Source of the DNA: Pedobacter agri PB92
GTDB taxonomy: Bacteria; Bacteroidota; Bacteroidia; Sphingobacteriales; Sphingobacteriaceae
DNA: 64,000 nucleotides
Direction: 5' to 3'
Assembly (NCBI RefSeq): GCF_000258495.1
Contig: NZ_AJLG01000002.1
Location: 1 to 64,000, forward strand
Positions 45,238-54,232 of this stretch are shown piece after piece. Within the stretch, counting starts at the first letter, position 1. Each line of letters begins with the position of its first letter. Made by a program: the position numbers and the translations under genes. The notes under the pieces were generated by a model, which made no database searches, had not been told where the DNA came from, and saw only the letters and a program-made list of their open reading frames with translations.

Positions 45238-45645
45238 GCTGATATACGATTTTTGATTTACGATTTACGATTTCCGTCAAAGCTAAAATCGATACGCACA
45301 CAAACATACAAAAGTGTTTTAAGTGTTTGATGTTTCTGCATCATTTCTCAACCCAAATTTGAAGCGCAAAACCTTCAAACTTATTTAAGTTTCATCCTGT
45401 GTTTCGCTTTTACGCTTCGCTTCGTCATTCTTCCTCGCTGCAGGGTAATCGCTGCACCCAGGGCTATGATGCAAATTGGTACAACTATTTAGGTTTCAAA
45501 AAACCGTTAAGCCTAAAATCATTTCAATGTTAGTAAATGGCAAGTGTGCATAAAAAGCCGCATCAACAAATCATAAATTTTAGATATTTGTATTTAATTA
45601 TTTACTTAGATTTTGGAAGTCACGATTATTCGGGATTAGGATTAT
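45238..45645. repeat. Divergent intergenic region with simple and palindromic repeats
   Basis: 408 bases between ispE (minus) and thyA (plus). Near 45243-45273 GATTTACGATTTACGATTT is a short tandem repeat. 45405-45480 holds palindromic repeat remnants (TTCGCTTTTACGCTTCGCTT; GCAGGGTAATCGCTGCACCC). No gene is visible. A clear TAnnTTTG promoter for thyA was not found; the closest is TATTTG at 45595. Confidence 0.5.
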
Positions 45646-46440
45646 ATGAAACAATATTTAGATTTAATGCAACATGTGCTGGATAACGGCGCTCAAAAAC
45701 ACGACCGTACAGGAACCGGAACCATTAGCGTTTTCGGCTATCAAATGCGTTTTAATTTGCAAGAGGGCTTTCCAATGGTTACCACTAAAAAACTGCATTT
45801 AAAATCTATCATACATGAATTAATCTGGTTTCTAACTGGCGACACTAATATTAAATATTTAAAAGATAATGGTGTAAGAATTTGGGATGAGTGGGCAGAT
45901 GAGGATGGAAACCTTGGACCAGTTTATGGCTCACAGTGGAGAAGCTGGCCTACACCAGATGGTCAACATATCGACCAGATTACCAATATTATCAATACCA
46001 TTAAAAACAATCCAGATTCGCGTAGAATAATCGTTTCTGCCTGGAATGTTGCTGAAATAGAAAATATGGCTTTACCGCCATGCCATGCGTTCTTTCAGTT
46101 TTACGTTGCTGATGGGAAATTGAGCTGCCAATTATACCAACGCAGTGCCGATATTTTCTTAGGTGTTCCGTTTAACATTGCATCTTATGCGTTATTAACG
46201 ATGATGGTTGCACAGGTTTGTGGTTTAGAAGCTGGTGATTTTATTCATACTTTAGGCGATGCCCATTTATATAACAATCATATTGAGCAAGCCCACTTAC
46301 AATTAAGCCGCGAGCCAAAACCACTGCCAACTATGAAAATCAATCCGGAAGTAAAAAGCATTTTTGATTTTAAATTTGAGGATTTCACTCTGGAGAATTA
46401 CGAGGCCCATCCACATATTAAAGGAGTGGTAGCGGTTTAA
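45646..46440 (+). CDS. thyA: Thymidylate synthase
   Basis: 264 residues, the exact length of the E. coli-type enzyme. Converts dUMP to dTMP with methylene-THF. Catalytic Cys in [19 protein letters not shown], dUMP-binding [19 protein letters not shown] and [11 protein letters not shown], folate-binding [17 protein letters not shown]. The N-terminus [20 protein letters not shown] fits well. Followed by the folA gene on the same strand, so a folate/thymidylate pair, though a 211-base repeat-rich spacer separates them. Confidence 0.97.
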   Translation: MKQYLDLMQHVLDNGAQKHDRTGTGTISVFGYQMRFNLQEGFPMVTTKKLHLKSIIHELIWFLTGDTNIKYLKDNGVRIWDEWADEDGNLGPVYGSQWRSWPTPDGQHIDQITNIINTIKNNPDSRRIIVSAWNVAEIENMALPPCHAFFQFYVADGKLSCQLYQRSADIFLGVPFNIASYALLTMMVAQVCGLEAGDFIHTLGDAHLYNNHIEQAHLQLSREPKPLPTMKINPEVKSIFDFKFEDFTLENYEAHPHIKGVVAV

Positions 46441-46595
46441 CCCCCCAACTCCCTAAAGGGGAGCTAAAAGCAAAATGGAAATTACGGGGTTAGAAATCAA
46501 ATTGCCTTGCTCCGAATCGCATGCCACCCTGCTTCAGTTCGCAATGACGCTCTATTATCGTCATTGCGAGGAGGAACGACGACGCAATCTCATTC
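46441..46595. repeat. Dispersed repeats between thyA and folA
   Basis: Starts with a C-rich element (ACCCCCCAACTCCCTAAAGG), then two back-to-back arms of the main repeat: GCTTCAGTTCGCAATGACGC at 46531-46550 and CGTCATTGCGAGGAGGAACG, then ACGACGCAATCTC, at 46559-46591. The region happens to be open in the folA frame, which produces a false N-terminal extension. Confidence 0.75.
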
Positions 46596-46651
46596 CGCTA
46601 GTATATTTGCAATCTAAAGAAAGCTTCATCCCTACTTATACTAATGAAACA

Positions 46652-47161
46652 ATGACTAATAAACCCAAAACCCCTTCGCTATCTATTGCCGTAGCCGTTG
46701 GTGAAAACTTTGCCATTGGCAAAAACAATCAACTTTTATGGCACATGCCTGCTGATTTAAAGTTTTTTAAACAAACTACTTCAGGTCATACCATTATTAT
46801 GGGTCGAAAAACATTTGATTCTGTTGGCAGACCTTTGCCAAACCGCAGAAACATTGTGATTACCAGAAATTCATCTTTAAAAATTGAAGGTGTTGAGGTA
46901 GTAAATAGCTTGGATGAGGCTTTAGAAATTACCAAGACTGAAGAAAAACCAGTTTTCATCGTGGGTGGAGCGGAGATTTATCGCCAGGCTTTACCAAAAA
47001 CAGAAACACTTTATTTAACTACTATTCATCAAACTTTCGATGCGGATACTTTCTTCCCTGAGATTGATCGCAGCGAATGGGAGGTTGTGAGTGCTGAACC
47101 TCACAAAGCCGATGAAAAGAATAAGTACGATTACACTTTTGAGGTGCTAAAACGAAAGTAA
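46652..47161 (+). CDS. folA: Dihydrofolate reductase
   Basis: 169 residues from ATG at 46652. The same frame runs back to 46475, but those 59 codons are repeat DNA and not conserved, so they are excluded. NADPH-dependent reduction of dihydrofolate. Core motifs are LSIAVAVGENFAIGKNNQLLWHMPADL (split here as IAVAVGENFAIGKN and LLWHMPADLKFF), TIIMGRKTFDSVGRPLPNR, and FIVGGAEIYRQALP. It regenerates the THF oxidised by the upstream ThyA. Confidence 0.95.
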   Translation: MTNKPKTPSLSIAVAVGENFAIGKNNQLLWHMPADLKFFKQTTSGHTIIMGRKTFDSVGRPLPNRRNIVITRNSSLKIEGVEVVNSLDEALEITKTEEKPVFIVGGAEIYRQALPKTETLYLTTIHQTFDADTFFPEIDRSEWEVVSAEPHKADEKNKYDYTFEVLKRK

Positions 47162-47499
47162 TCAGAAAAAGGCAGTCATTTCGAGGCACGAGTAATGACG
47201 AGCGCATTGGGCTAGTAGCCAACAATATTAATTCTATAGCTGCCAACTAAACCCGATAAAGTGGAAATACTTTTTTGTTAAGGTATTTGACAGGCTTGTA
47301 CTGACAATAACAAAAAAGATTGGAACGATAGCGGGACCGAACCAAAGCCAAAAGCTTCTGCAATTGCCTTCCAAATAAATCGACGCATAATTTATCTGTA
47401 AAACATGTTCAATGTAACGAATCTGTAGTGATAATTCTCTGCCGAAAATTAATCTTAATAAATTATCAATTAAGGGGTTCTATAATTTAAAAATTTAAT
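47162..47499. repeat. Gap with degenerate repeat copies upstream of secDF
   Basis: At 47174-47201 GTCATTTCGAGGCACGAGTA, then ATGACGAG, is a variant arm of the main repeat. At 47312-47340 AAAAAGATTGGAACGATAGC, then GGGACCG, matches the element near 14900. No gene seen. Confidence 0.55.
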
Positions 47500-47507
47500 T
47501 AGATTTG
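47500..47507 (+). promoter_or_regulatory. -7 promoter element before secDF
   Basis: TAGATTTG fits TAnnTTTG, 46 bases before the ATG at 47554. No convincing -33 element. Confidence 0.4.
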
Positions 47508-47553
47508 CCGACTTGTTAAAAAACAGCGAAAGACAAATTATTTTAAACAAACA

Positions 47554-50529
47554 ATGCAAGGAAAAGGTTTTATTAAGTTTATAGCGATAGTATTGGCTAT
47601 CGTTTGTGCGTATGCACTTTCTTTTACTTTGGTAGCATCCAAGGTGGAAAAAGACGCAAAAAACTATGCGAAAGGTGATGCAGCCAAAGAAAAGGCTTAT
47701 TTAGATTCGATGAGTACCGAAAAAGTATATCCAATTGTTGGATTTACTTATGGTGAGGTTAAATCGAAAGAGATCAATTTAGGTTTAGACTTAAAAGGCG
47801 GTATGAACGTAACGATGGAGATATCGTTAGCTGAATTGGTTAAATCATTAGCGGGCAATCCTACTGATGCAAACTTTAACAAAGCAGTTCAAAATGCACA
47901 AATCCAGTTAAACGCTGGTGGTAAAGATTACATCAAAATTTTTGTTGATGAATTTGAAAAATTAAGTCCAGGTGTAAAACTTGCTGATTATTTTTCAAAC
48001 CAAGATAATGCATCGCAATTAAAACCGAGCGCAAGCAATGGCGAAGTTGAATCTTTCTTAGAGAAAGAAGCAACAAGCGCTATCGATCGTTCATTTACTG
48101 TTTTACGTTCTCGTATCGATGGTTTCGGCGTTGTGAGTCCGAACATGCAAAAGCAAGAAGGCAGTAACCGCATCTTAATCGAGATGCCGGGTGTACAAGA
48201 CAAAGAGCGTATTGCGAAACTTTTACAAGGTTCTGCCGAATTACAATTCTGGCAAGTTTACCAGGTTCAGGAAGTTGCACCTCTGTTAGAAAACATCAAT
48301 AAAACTTTAGCATCAACCTTAAAAACTGAGGCACCTGCTACAACTACTGATACTGCTGCAAAAGCTGGAAGTAAATTAGCTGGCTTAGAAAATGCAGCTA
48401 AAGATTCTACTGATAAAGGCAAACTTGCTGGCTTAGCTAAAAAAGATTCTACAGCGGTAAGAGCTGAATTGGCAAAATCTAATCCATTATATGCGGTTTT
48501 AAGTCTTCCAATCTACCAGGGGGAAAACGGACAACAACAATTAATGCCAGGTGCGGTTGTTGGTATGTCGTTACAAAAAGATACTGCTAAAGTTAATTCA
48601 TACTTAAAACTTCCTGAAGTTGCGGCTGCGATTCCATCTACGATGAAATTTATGTGGAGCGTTAAACCTAGAGAAGGTTCTAAAGTTTTCGAATTGTATG
48701 CAATTAAAGTAACAAGCGCTGATGGCAAACCAGATTTAGGTGGTGATGCAATTAGCGATTCACGTGCTGATTTCGATCAAAAAGGCAAACCAGAAGTAAC
48801 CATGTACATGACCAGCGAAGGTGCTGCGAAATGGAAAAAAATTACTGCTGAAGCTGCTGCTGATCCGAACAATAAAAAATCTATTGCGATTGTGTTAGAT
48901 AACATGGTTTATTCTGCTCCTACGGTTCAGAATGAAATTGGTGGTGGTGTTTCATCAATCACTGGTAACTTTACACAAGCCGATACTAAAGATTTATCAA
49001 ACATTTTAAAAGCGGGTAAATTGCCTGCTCCAGCTCGTATTGCTGGTAGCTACGTAGTTGGACCAACTTTAGGTGCAAAAGCTATTCATGATGGTTTAAT
49101 TTCATTTGTGATTGCATTTATCGTGATCTTAATCTTCATGGCGTTGTATTATCACCGTGCAGGTTGGGTGGCTAACTTCGCATTGTTGGTTAACTTATTC
49201 TTCATCATTGGTATTTTGGTATCATTAGGTGCGGTTTTAACTTTACCTGGTATTGCTGGTATCGTACTAACCATTGGTTTATCAGTTGATGCGAACATCC
49301 TGATTTTTGAACGTGTGCGTGAGGAACTTGCTTTAGGTAAAAACATTCCTACTGCAATTAAAGAAGGTTTCAAACATGCAATGCCATCTATTTTGGATGC
49401 TAACATTACAGTATTCATTTTAGGTGCTATCCTCTATGCTTTCGGTAGCGGACCAGTTCAAGGTTTCGCCACTACTTTGTGTATTGGTATCCTTTCTTCA
49501 TTATTTGCAGCTGTATTAATTTCGAGAGTGGTTTTCGAAGCGATGTTAGATCGTAAAATGGAAATCAGTTTCGATAACAACTTTACACGTAACGCCTTCA
49601 AAAATTTAGCGTTTAACTTTGTTGGTCGTCGTAAAATTTATTACATCATTTCTACTGTGATTATCCTTGCAGGTATTGGAATGTACTTTAAAAATGGCGG
49701 TTTAAATCTTGGTGTTGACTTTAAAGGAGGTAGAACTTACCTGGTTCATTTCGACAAAGCGGTTAACACTGAGGATGTAAAAACAAAATTAACTCCGGTT
49801 TTTGGCGGTGAAACACCTGAGGTTAAAACTGCAGGAGAAGCAAGCAATGTTAAAATCACTACAACTTTCCATATCGAAGATCAGGACATCAAAACAGATA
49901 AACTGGTAGAAGATGCTTTGAAAAAAGGTTTAACTGGCGATAACTATAAAATTGAGAGCTCGCAAAAAGTGACCCCAATTATTGCCAGCGATATTGTTAA
50001 TGGTGCATTCTACGCGGTATTGATTTCATGTATATTCATGTTTATCTACATCGTTGTACGATTTAAAAAATGGCAATATGGTTTAGGTGCTGTATTGGCA
50101 CTTGCGCATGACGTTTTAATGGTATTATCATTCTATACTATTTTAGATGGTCTTATGCCATTCTCATTAGAAATTGGTCAGGATTTCATCGCAGCGATTT
50201 TAACGGTAATGGGTTACACCATGACAGAAACCGTTGTTGTATTTGACCGTATCCGTGAGCGTTTGAAAGAAGCTGGTAAAGAAGATTTACATGGCGAAGA
50301 ACGCAACCAATTAATCAACTTCGCATTAAACAGTACGTTAAGTCGTACCATTTTAACTTCATTAACGGTATTCTTCGTGTTATTGGTAATCTTCATCTTC
50401 GGAGGAGACAGTATCCGCGGATTTATCTTCGCACTATTGATTGGTCGTATTATTGGTACGTACTCATCATTATGCATCTCTACTCCTATCGTAATCGATT
50501 TGGGTAGTTCAGAAGAAAAGAAAAAGTAA
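47554..50529 (+). CDS. secDF: Protein translocase subunit SecDF (fused)
   Basis: 991 residues. SecD and SecF joined in one polypeptide, as usual in Bacteroidota. It uses the proton gradient to pull exported proteins through SecYEG. SecD half: one N-terminal helix, GLDLKGGMNVTMEISLAELV, a long periplasmic region with RSRIDGFGVVSPNMQKQ and RILIEMPGV, then six helices from about residue 515. SecF half from about 690 (NFVGRRKIYYIISTVIILAG; LGVDFKGGRTYLVHFD; then VMGYTMTETVVVFDRIRE). A low-complexity Ala/Thr/Lys stretch (about 255-310) inserts in the periplasmic domain. A strong terminator follows. Confidence 0.96.
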   Translation: MQGKGFIKFIAIVLAIVCAYALSFTLVASKVEKDAKNYAKGDAAKEKAYLDSMSTEKVYPIVGFTYGEVKSKEINLGLDLKGGMNVTMEISLAELVKSLAGNPTDANFNKAVQNAQIQLNAGGKDYIKIFVDEFEKLSPGVKLADYFSNQDNASQLKPSASNGEVESFLEKEATSAIDRSFTVLRSRIDGFGVVSPNMQKQEGSNRILIEMPGVQDKERIAKLLQGSAELQFWQVYQVQEVAPLLENINKTLASTLKTEAPATTTDTAAKAGSKLAGLENAAKDSTDKGKLAGLAKKDSTAVRAELAKSNPLYAVLSLPIYQGENGQQQLMPGAVVGMSLQKDTAKVNSYLKLPEVAAAIPSTMKFMWSVKPREGSKVFELYAIKVTSADGKPDLGGDAISDSRADFDQKGKPEVTMYMTSEGAAKWKKITAEAAADPNNKKSIAIVLDNMVYSAPTVQNEIGGGVSSITGNFTQADTKDLSNILKAGKLPAPARIAGSYVVGPTLGAKAIHDGLISFVIAFIVILIFMALYYHRAGWVANFALLVNLFFIIGILVSLGAVLTLPGIAGIVLTIGLSVDANILIFERVREELALGKNIPTAIKEGFKHAMPSILDANITVFILGAILYAFGSGPVQGFATTLCIGILSSLFAAVLISRVVFEAMLDRKMEISFDNNFTRNAFKNLAFNFVGRRKIYYIISTVIILAGIGMYFKNGGLNLGVDFKGGRTYLVHFDKAVNTEDVKTKLTPVFGGETPEVKTAGEASNVKITTTFHIEDQDIKTDKLVEDALKKGLTGDNYKIESSQKVTPIIASDIVNGAFYAVLISCIFMFIYIVVRFKKWQYGLGAVLALAHDVLMVLSFYTILDGLMPFSLEIGQDFIAAILTVMGYTMTETVVVFDRIRERLKEAGKEDLHGEERNQLINFALNSTLSRTILTSLTVFFVLLVIFIFGGDSIRGFIFALLIGRIIGTYSSLCISTPIVIDLGSSEEKKK

Positions 50530-50551
50530 GCGTCAAAGTCTTAATACATGG

Positions 50552-50581
50552 AACGCCCCGATAAAATCGGGGCGTTTTTTG
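50552..50581 (+). terminator. Intrinsic terminator after secDF
   Basis: AACGCCCCGAT / ATCGGGGCGTT, 11-bp stem with an AAA loop and a six-T tail, 23 bases after the stop. Confidence 0.93.
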
Positions 50582-50847
50582 TTTAAAAGACAGGGGTAAC
50601 TTATTCTTCATTTTTTGTTGAAATCAGGTTCGGTATTTCATAGGATACAGCAGCCCTGCTGTACACTTTATTCCGCTACGCTTCATGCTCGTTTCCATCA
50701 GGTTTATCTCACTCAATGTATTGCTCACACCGAAGAAAACCTTCCGCGTCATGATAAAGCTATCTTATTTCAATAACCATTGAAAATTGGATTCTTAAAC
50801 CTTTTGGCTATCTTTTTGTTAGGTTTGCAAACAAAAAAGCAGATAAA
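50582..50847. other. Spacer upstream of the NDH-2 gene
   Basis: 266 bases. A palindromic remnant lies near 50645-50690 (ACAGCAGCCCTGCTGTAC folds on itself; CCGCTACGCTTCATGCTCG). No gene or clear promoter element. Confidence 0.4.
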
Positions 50848-52164
50848 ATGGATTTACAACTTCCAAAAAGTGAATACCCAAGAGTAGTAATTGTTGGTGG
50901 TGGATTTGGTGGAATTGAGTTAGCAAAAAGATTAAAGAACAAACCCTTTCAGGTAGTGATGTTGGATAAACATAATTACCACACTTTTCAACCATTACTT
51001 TATCAGGTAGCCACTGGAGGTTTGGAAGCAGAATCAATAGCTTTCCCACTTCGAAAAATATTCAAAGGACAAAAAAACTTCATTTTTAGGGTTACGAAGG
51101 TTACAGGAATAAATGCCGCTGAAAACTGCTTACAAACCGATATCGGAAACGTTAAATATAATTACCTGGTTATGGCCACAGGTTCTACGAGCAACTTTTT
51201 CGGGAACAAAGAAATCGAAGATAATTCTATGCCAATGAAATCAATTCCGGAGGCTTTAGATTTAAGAAGTTTGATATTGCAGAATTTCGAAAAATCACTC
51301 ATTGAGGTTAACCCTGAAAGAAAGAGTGCGTTATTAAATTTTGTTGTGGTTGGTGGTGGTCCTACTGGTGTAGAAACTGCAGGAGCAATTTCAGAATTGA
51401 AAAAACATGTTATTCCAAATGACTATCCAGAGATGGATTTAAGTAAGGTAAATATCTACTTGGTAGAAAACTCTCCGGAACTCTTAGGACAAATGTCGCA
51501 GCAGGCACAGGAAAAGGCAAAAGAATTTTTGCTTATGATGGGGGTAAAAGTAATGAACGAAACCCGCGTATTAGGTTACGATGGGCACACGCTCATACTT
51601 CAGGATAAGCCTCCAATTTTAAGCTCAACGGTAATCTGGAGTGCAGGTGTAAAAGGTCAGGTGATTCCAGGTTTAGACAAGGCAGAGGTTGTTAGAGGAG
51701 GAAGATTAAAAACGGACACCCAGAATTTAATAGTGGGTTATCAGAACATTTACGCCATTGGCGATGTCGCAGCCATTATTGATGAAGAAACGCCAAATGG
51801 CCATCCCGGGGTAGCTCCAGCGGCAATTCAACAGGGACATCACCTGGCAAAAAACTTAGTAAATATTGTAGAAAGTAAGCCACTTGAAAAATTCAAATAT
51901 TTCGATAAAGGCTCGATGGCTACAGTAGGTAGAAACAAGGCCGTTGTAGATCTCGGCAAAATCCGCTTCCAGGGAGTTTTTGCCTGGTTTACCTGGATGT
52001 TTGTGCATTTAATGACCTTAGTAGGCTTCAGAAATAAAATCATTGTGTTCGTGAACTGGTTATGGAGTTATTTTAGTTACGATAGAGGAACAAGATTAAT
52101 TATCAGAACCTTTGCTAAAGATAGAAGTGTTGATTACAGGGAGGAAGTAAAAGAACTTCATTAG
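50848..52164 (+). CDS. NAD(P)/FAD-dependent oxidoreductase, type II NADH dehydrogenase (NDH-2)
   Basis: 438 residues. Peripheral inner-membrane enzyme that passes electrons from NADH to quinone without pumping protons. FAD site RVVIVGGGFGGIELAKRL, NADH site NFVVVGGGPTGVETAGAISEL, FAD-closing motif NIYAIGDVA, and PGVAPAAIQQGHHLAKNL near quinone. The C-terminus has a hydrophobic/amphipathic anchor (FAWFTWMFVHLMTLVGFRNK). Normal length. Stands alone. Confidence 0.92.
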   Translation: MDLQLPKSEYPRVVIVGGGFGGIELAKRLKNKPFQVVMLDKHNYHTFQPLLYQVATGGLEAESIAFPLRKIFKGQKNFIFRVTKVTGINAAENCLQTDIGNVKYNYLVMATGSTSNFFGNKEIEDNSMPMKSIPEALDLRSLILQNFEKSLIEVNPERKSALLNFVVVGGGPTGVETAGAISELKKHVIPNDYPEMDLSKVNIYLVENSPELLGQMSQQAQEKAKEFLLMMGVKVMNETRVLGYDGHTLILQDKPPILSSTVIWSAGVKGQVIPGLDKAEVVRGGRLKTDTQNLIVGYQNIYAIGDVAAIIDEETPNGHPGVAPAAIQQGHHLAKNLVNIVESKPLEKFKYFDKGSMATVGRNKAVVDLGKIRFQGVFAWFTWMFVHLMTLVGFRNKIIVFVNWLWSYFSYDRGTRLIIRTFAKDRSVDYREEVKELH

Positions 52165-52277
52165 CTTATGAATTATGGTCAATCGACTACAGACTAAATT
52201 GTAATCTACATAAATGTTCCTCCTAACGTCTTTTCTTTGCAAAAAACATTGCGCACTTTGCGGTTAAACCAGATCAT

Positions 52278-53138
52278 ATGAGCCAAGATAAATTCAAATT
52301 AGTAGAGTGCCCTCGCGATGCCATGCAGGGGTTACATGATTTTGTCCCTACCGAACTTAAATCAGAATATTTGAATTTATTGCTTCAGGTTGGTTTCGAT
52401 ACGCTGGATTTCGGGAGTTTTGTATCCCCGAAAGCCATTCCACAAATGGCAGATACTGAAAAAGTTTTGGCCAGTTTAGATCTAAGCAAGACTTCGACAA
52501 AGTTACTGGCTATTGTAGCCAATTTAAGAGGTGTAGAACAAGCTGTTTACCATAAAGAGATTAGTTACCTGGGATTTCCCTTTTCGATCTCAGAAACGTT
52601 TCAACAGCGAAATACCAATTCAAGTATTGAGCAATCACTTATTACTGTTGAAAAAATGCTCGACCTTTGTGCCAAAAATAACAAAAAGGCTGTAGTGTAT
52701 TTATCAATGGGTTTTGGTAACCCGTACGGAGATGAATGGAATTATGAAATTGTAGAAAAATGGGCAGCTATATTGGTAAGCAAAGGCGTTGAGATTCTTT
52801 CTTTGGCAGATACTGTTGGCATATCTACGCCAGCGAAAATAAAAGCAATTTTGCCTCCATTGATATCAAAATTTAATCACACGGAAATTGGCGTTCATTT
52901 ACACTCCACTCCTACCGAAAGATTTGAAAAAATTGAAGCCGCATACGATTCTGGTGTAAAGCGAATTGATTCAGCTTTGAAAGGATTTGGGGGTTGCCCA
53001 ATGGCTGCTGATGATTTAACAGGAAACATCGCAACAGAAGAAGTCATCAGTTATTTAAATTCAAAAGATGAAGAACTGAATCTCAATATGGATAACTGGA
53101 ATGAGGCGATGCGTTTATCAGGAAAGATTTTTGGGTAA
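52278..53138 (+). CDS. Hydroxymethylglutaryl-CoA lyase-like enzyme
   Basis: 286 residues, TIM-barrel of the HMGL-like family. It cleaves HMG-CoA to acetoacetate and acetyl-CoA in leucine degradation. Seen: VECPRDAMQGL (Arg and metal-binding Asp), FDTLDFGSFVSPKAIPQMAD, SLADTVGISTP, the metal His pair in IGVHLHSTP, and the active-site Cys loop GGCPMAADDLTGNIATEE. The second residue set PRDAMQG, where most enzymes have PRDGLQ, is a small divergence. The family also includes related aldol-type lyases, so the substrate is likely but not certain. Single gene. Confidence 0.87.
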   Translation: MSQDKFKLVECPRDAMQGLHDFVPTELKSEYLNLLLQVGFDTLDFGSFVSPKAIPQMADTEKVLASLDLSKTSTKLLAIVANLRGVEQAVYHKEISYLGFPFSISETFQQRNTNSSIEQSLITVEKMLDLCAKNNKKAVVYLSMGFGNPYGDEWNYEIVEKWAAILVSKGVEILSLADTVGISTPAKIKAILPPLISKFNHTEIGVHLHSTPTERFEKIEAAYDSGVKRIDSALKGFGGCPMAADDLTGNIATEEVISYLNSKDEELNLNMDNWNEAMRLSGKIFG

Positions 53139-53159
53139 ATTATAATTTTTTACTTAAGT

Positions 53160-53440
53160 CGTCATTGCGAAGCACGAAGCAGTCCTACTACTCTGGGTGC
53201 GAAGGTTTACATAACTATTTACTTTAAAATGTCTTAGTTTATAGCGAATGCATTAAGATTACTTCGTACCTCGCAATGACGAGATTGAGACTAAAAGCAC
53301 TATTTAAATAACAATTGCACTTTCCGATTATCGTCATTGCGAGGCACGAAGCAATCCTACAACAATGGGTGGGTATTTATAATTTTTAACATTCTCAGTG
53401 TAGCGAACGCCTTAAGATTGCTTCGTTCCTCGCAATGACG
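53160..53440. repeat. Two tandem hairpin repeat units (MITE-like)
   Basis: Unit 1 at 53160-53282 begins CGTCATTGCGAAGCACGAAG and ends ACTTCGTACCTCGCAATGAC. Unit 2 at 53332-53440 begins CGTCATTGCGAGGCACGAAG and ends GCTTCGTTCCTCGCAATGAC, then G. In each, left and right arms are inverted repeats of about 25 bases. The interiors are also related (TCCTAC, then TGGGTG, then AGCGAANGC before TTAAGATT), so these are two copies of one 110-123-base element and not chance hairpins. Confidence 0.8.
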
Positions 53441-53446
53441 TGGCGT

Positions 53447-53740
53447 TTAATCCAGATCGCTATATAAATCCTTCCAACTCGGATTTAACTCAATAATCAA
53501 ATCAATTTTTTGCTGACGACTTCCACCTTTTATTCGTTTTTCTTCAACAATAGCATCTTCAATTCTAGGAAAAAACATAAAATAGGCTAACTTAAAACAT
53601 TTATACTTTGAGATAAAACTTTTTTCAAACACCTTATTTTTGTGTTGCGAAACTCTAATCTGCAAATCCGAAGTTACTCCAACATATAAAATGTTATTAA
53701 AGGAATTTGTCATGATATAAACGCACCCTCCTCTTTCCAT
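53447..53740 (-). CDS. GIY-YIG nuclease family protein
   Basis: 97 residues, a single GIY-YIG domain. The motif is CVYIMTN (for GIY) followed by ILYVGVTSDLQIRVSQHK (for YIG, with the catalytic Arg in LQIRVSQH), then FKLAYFMFFPRIEDAIVEEKRIKGG (catalytic Glu in EDAIVEEKRIK). Stand-alone proteins of this COG2827 type are common in Bacteroidota and have no fixed function. Here the gene ends 6 bases from a tandem hairpin repeat pair and is followed on its other side (53770-53796) by another right arm of the same repeat, so it sits inside a repeat cluster. Confidence 0.9.
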   Translation of the reverse strand: MERGGCVYIMTNSFNNILYVGVTSDLQIRVSQHKNKVFEKSFISKYKCFKLAYFMFFPRIEDAIVEEKRIKGGSRQQKIDLIIELNPSWKDLYSDLD

Positions 53741-53754
53741 TAAATCTTATCTCT

Positions 53755-53796
53755 TATAGTTGAAAGCTTTAAGATTTCTTTGTTGCTCGCAATGTT
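53755..53796. repeat. Diverged right arm of the dispersed repeat
   Basis: TTTAAGATTTCTTTGTTGCT then CGCAATG lies just beyond the start codon of the GIY-YIG gene. It matches the right end of the two units on the other side of that gene at most positions (TTAAGATTGCTTCGTTCCTC then GCAATG). Confidence 0.65.
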
Positions 53797-53804
53797 GAAA
53801 AATT

Positions 53805-54227
53805 TTAAACTTTCTTTACCATCTTAAAATGTTGAATTCCTGCTTCTTCGAATTGATCTCCTTCTGAAACAAAACCAAACTTAGCATATAAACTCACTGC
53901 ATCAAGCTGAGCATTCAGGTAAATATAATGAGCATCTTCAGGTAAATCAGAAAGTGCTTCGGCAATTAATGCTCTGCCAACACCCTGCCCTCTAAAGTCT
54001 TTCAATACCGCAAAACGTTCCAGCTTGTAACCTTTATCCGTTTTACGCCAGCGGCAAGCACCACAAGGTTGTCCGTTTTGAGTAGCCAGGAAATGAGTAG
54101 AAACATCTTCGTTTTCCCACTCCAGTTCAGGTGGGCAGTTCTGCTCATCTACAAATACAATTTTACGTATAGCAAATACTTTGTCTAAATCTTCGGGATG
54201 GATAACTTTTTGAACCTGTAAACTCAT
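53805..54227 (-). CDS. GNAT family N-acetyltransferase
   Basis: 140 residues. Cytoplasmic acetyl-CoA-dependent acyltransferase. The CoA-binding motif A is ERFAVLKDFRGQGVGRALIAEAL (RGQGVGRAL), with motif B YIYLNAQLDAVSLYAKFGFV. The N-terminal IRKIVFVDEQNCPPELEWENED resembles ElaA-type GNATs. Acceptor unknown. 5 bases after the low-affinity iron permease-like gene on the same strand. Confidence 0.88.
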   Translation of the reverse strand: MSLQVQKVIHPEDLDKVFAIRKIVFVDEQNCPPELEWENEDVSTHFLATQNGQPCGACRWRKTDKGYKLERFAVLKDFRGQGVGRALIAEALSDLPEDAHYIYLNAQLDAVSLYAKFGFVSEGDQFEEAGIQHFKMVKKV

Positions 54228-54232
54228 TACTT

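Noticed and set aside
46475-46651. Extra N-terminal domain on dihydrofolate reductase
   Set aside because: The sequence is repeat-derived; residues do not match any domain and the normal start at 46652 follows.
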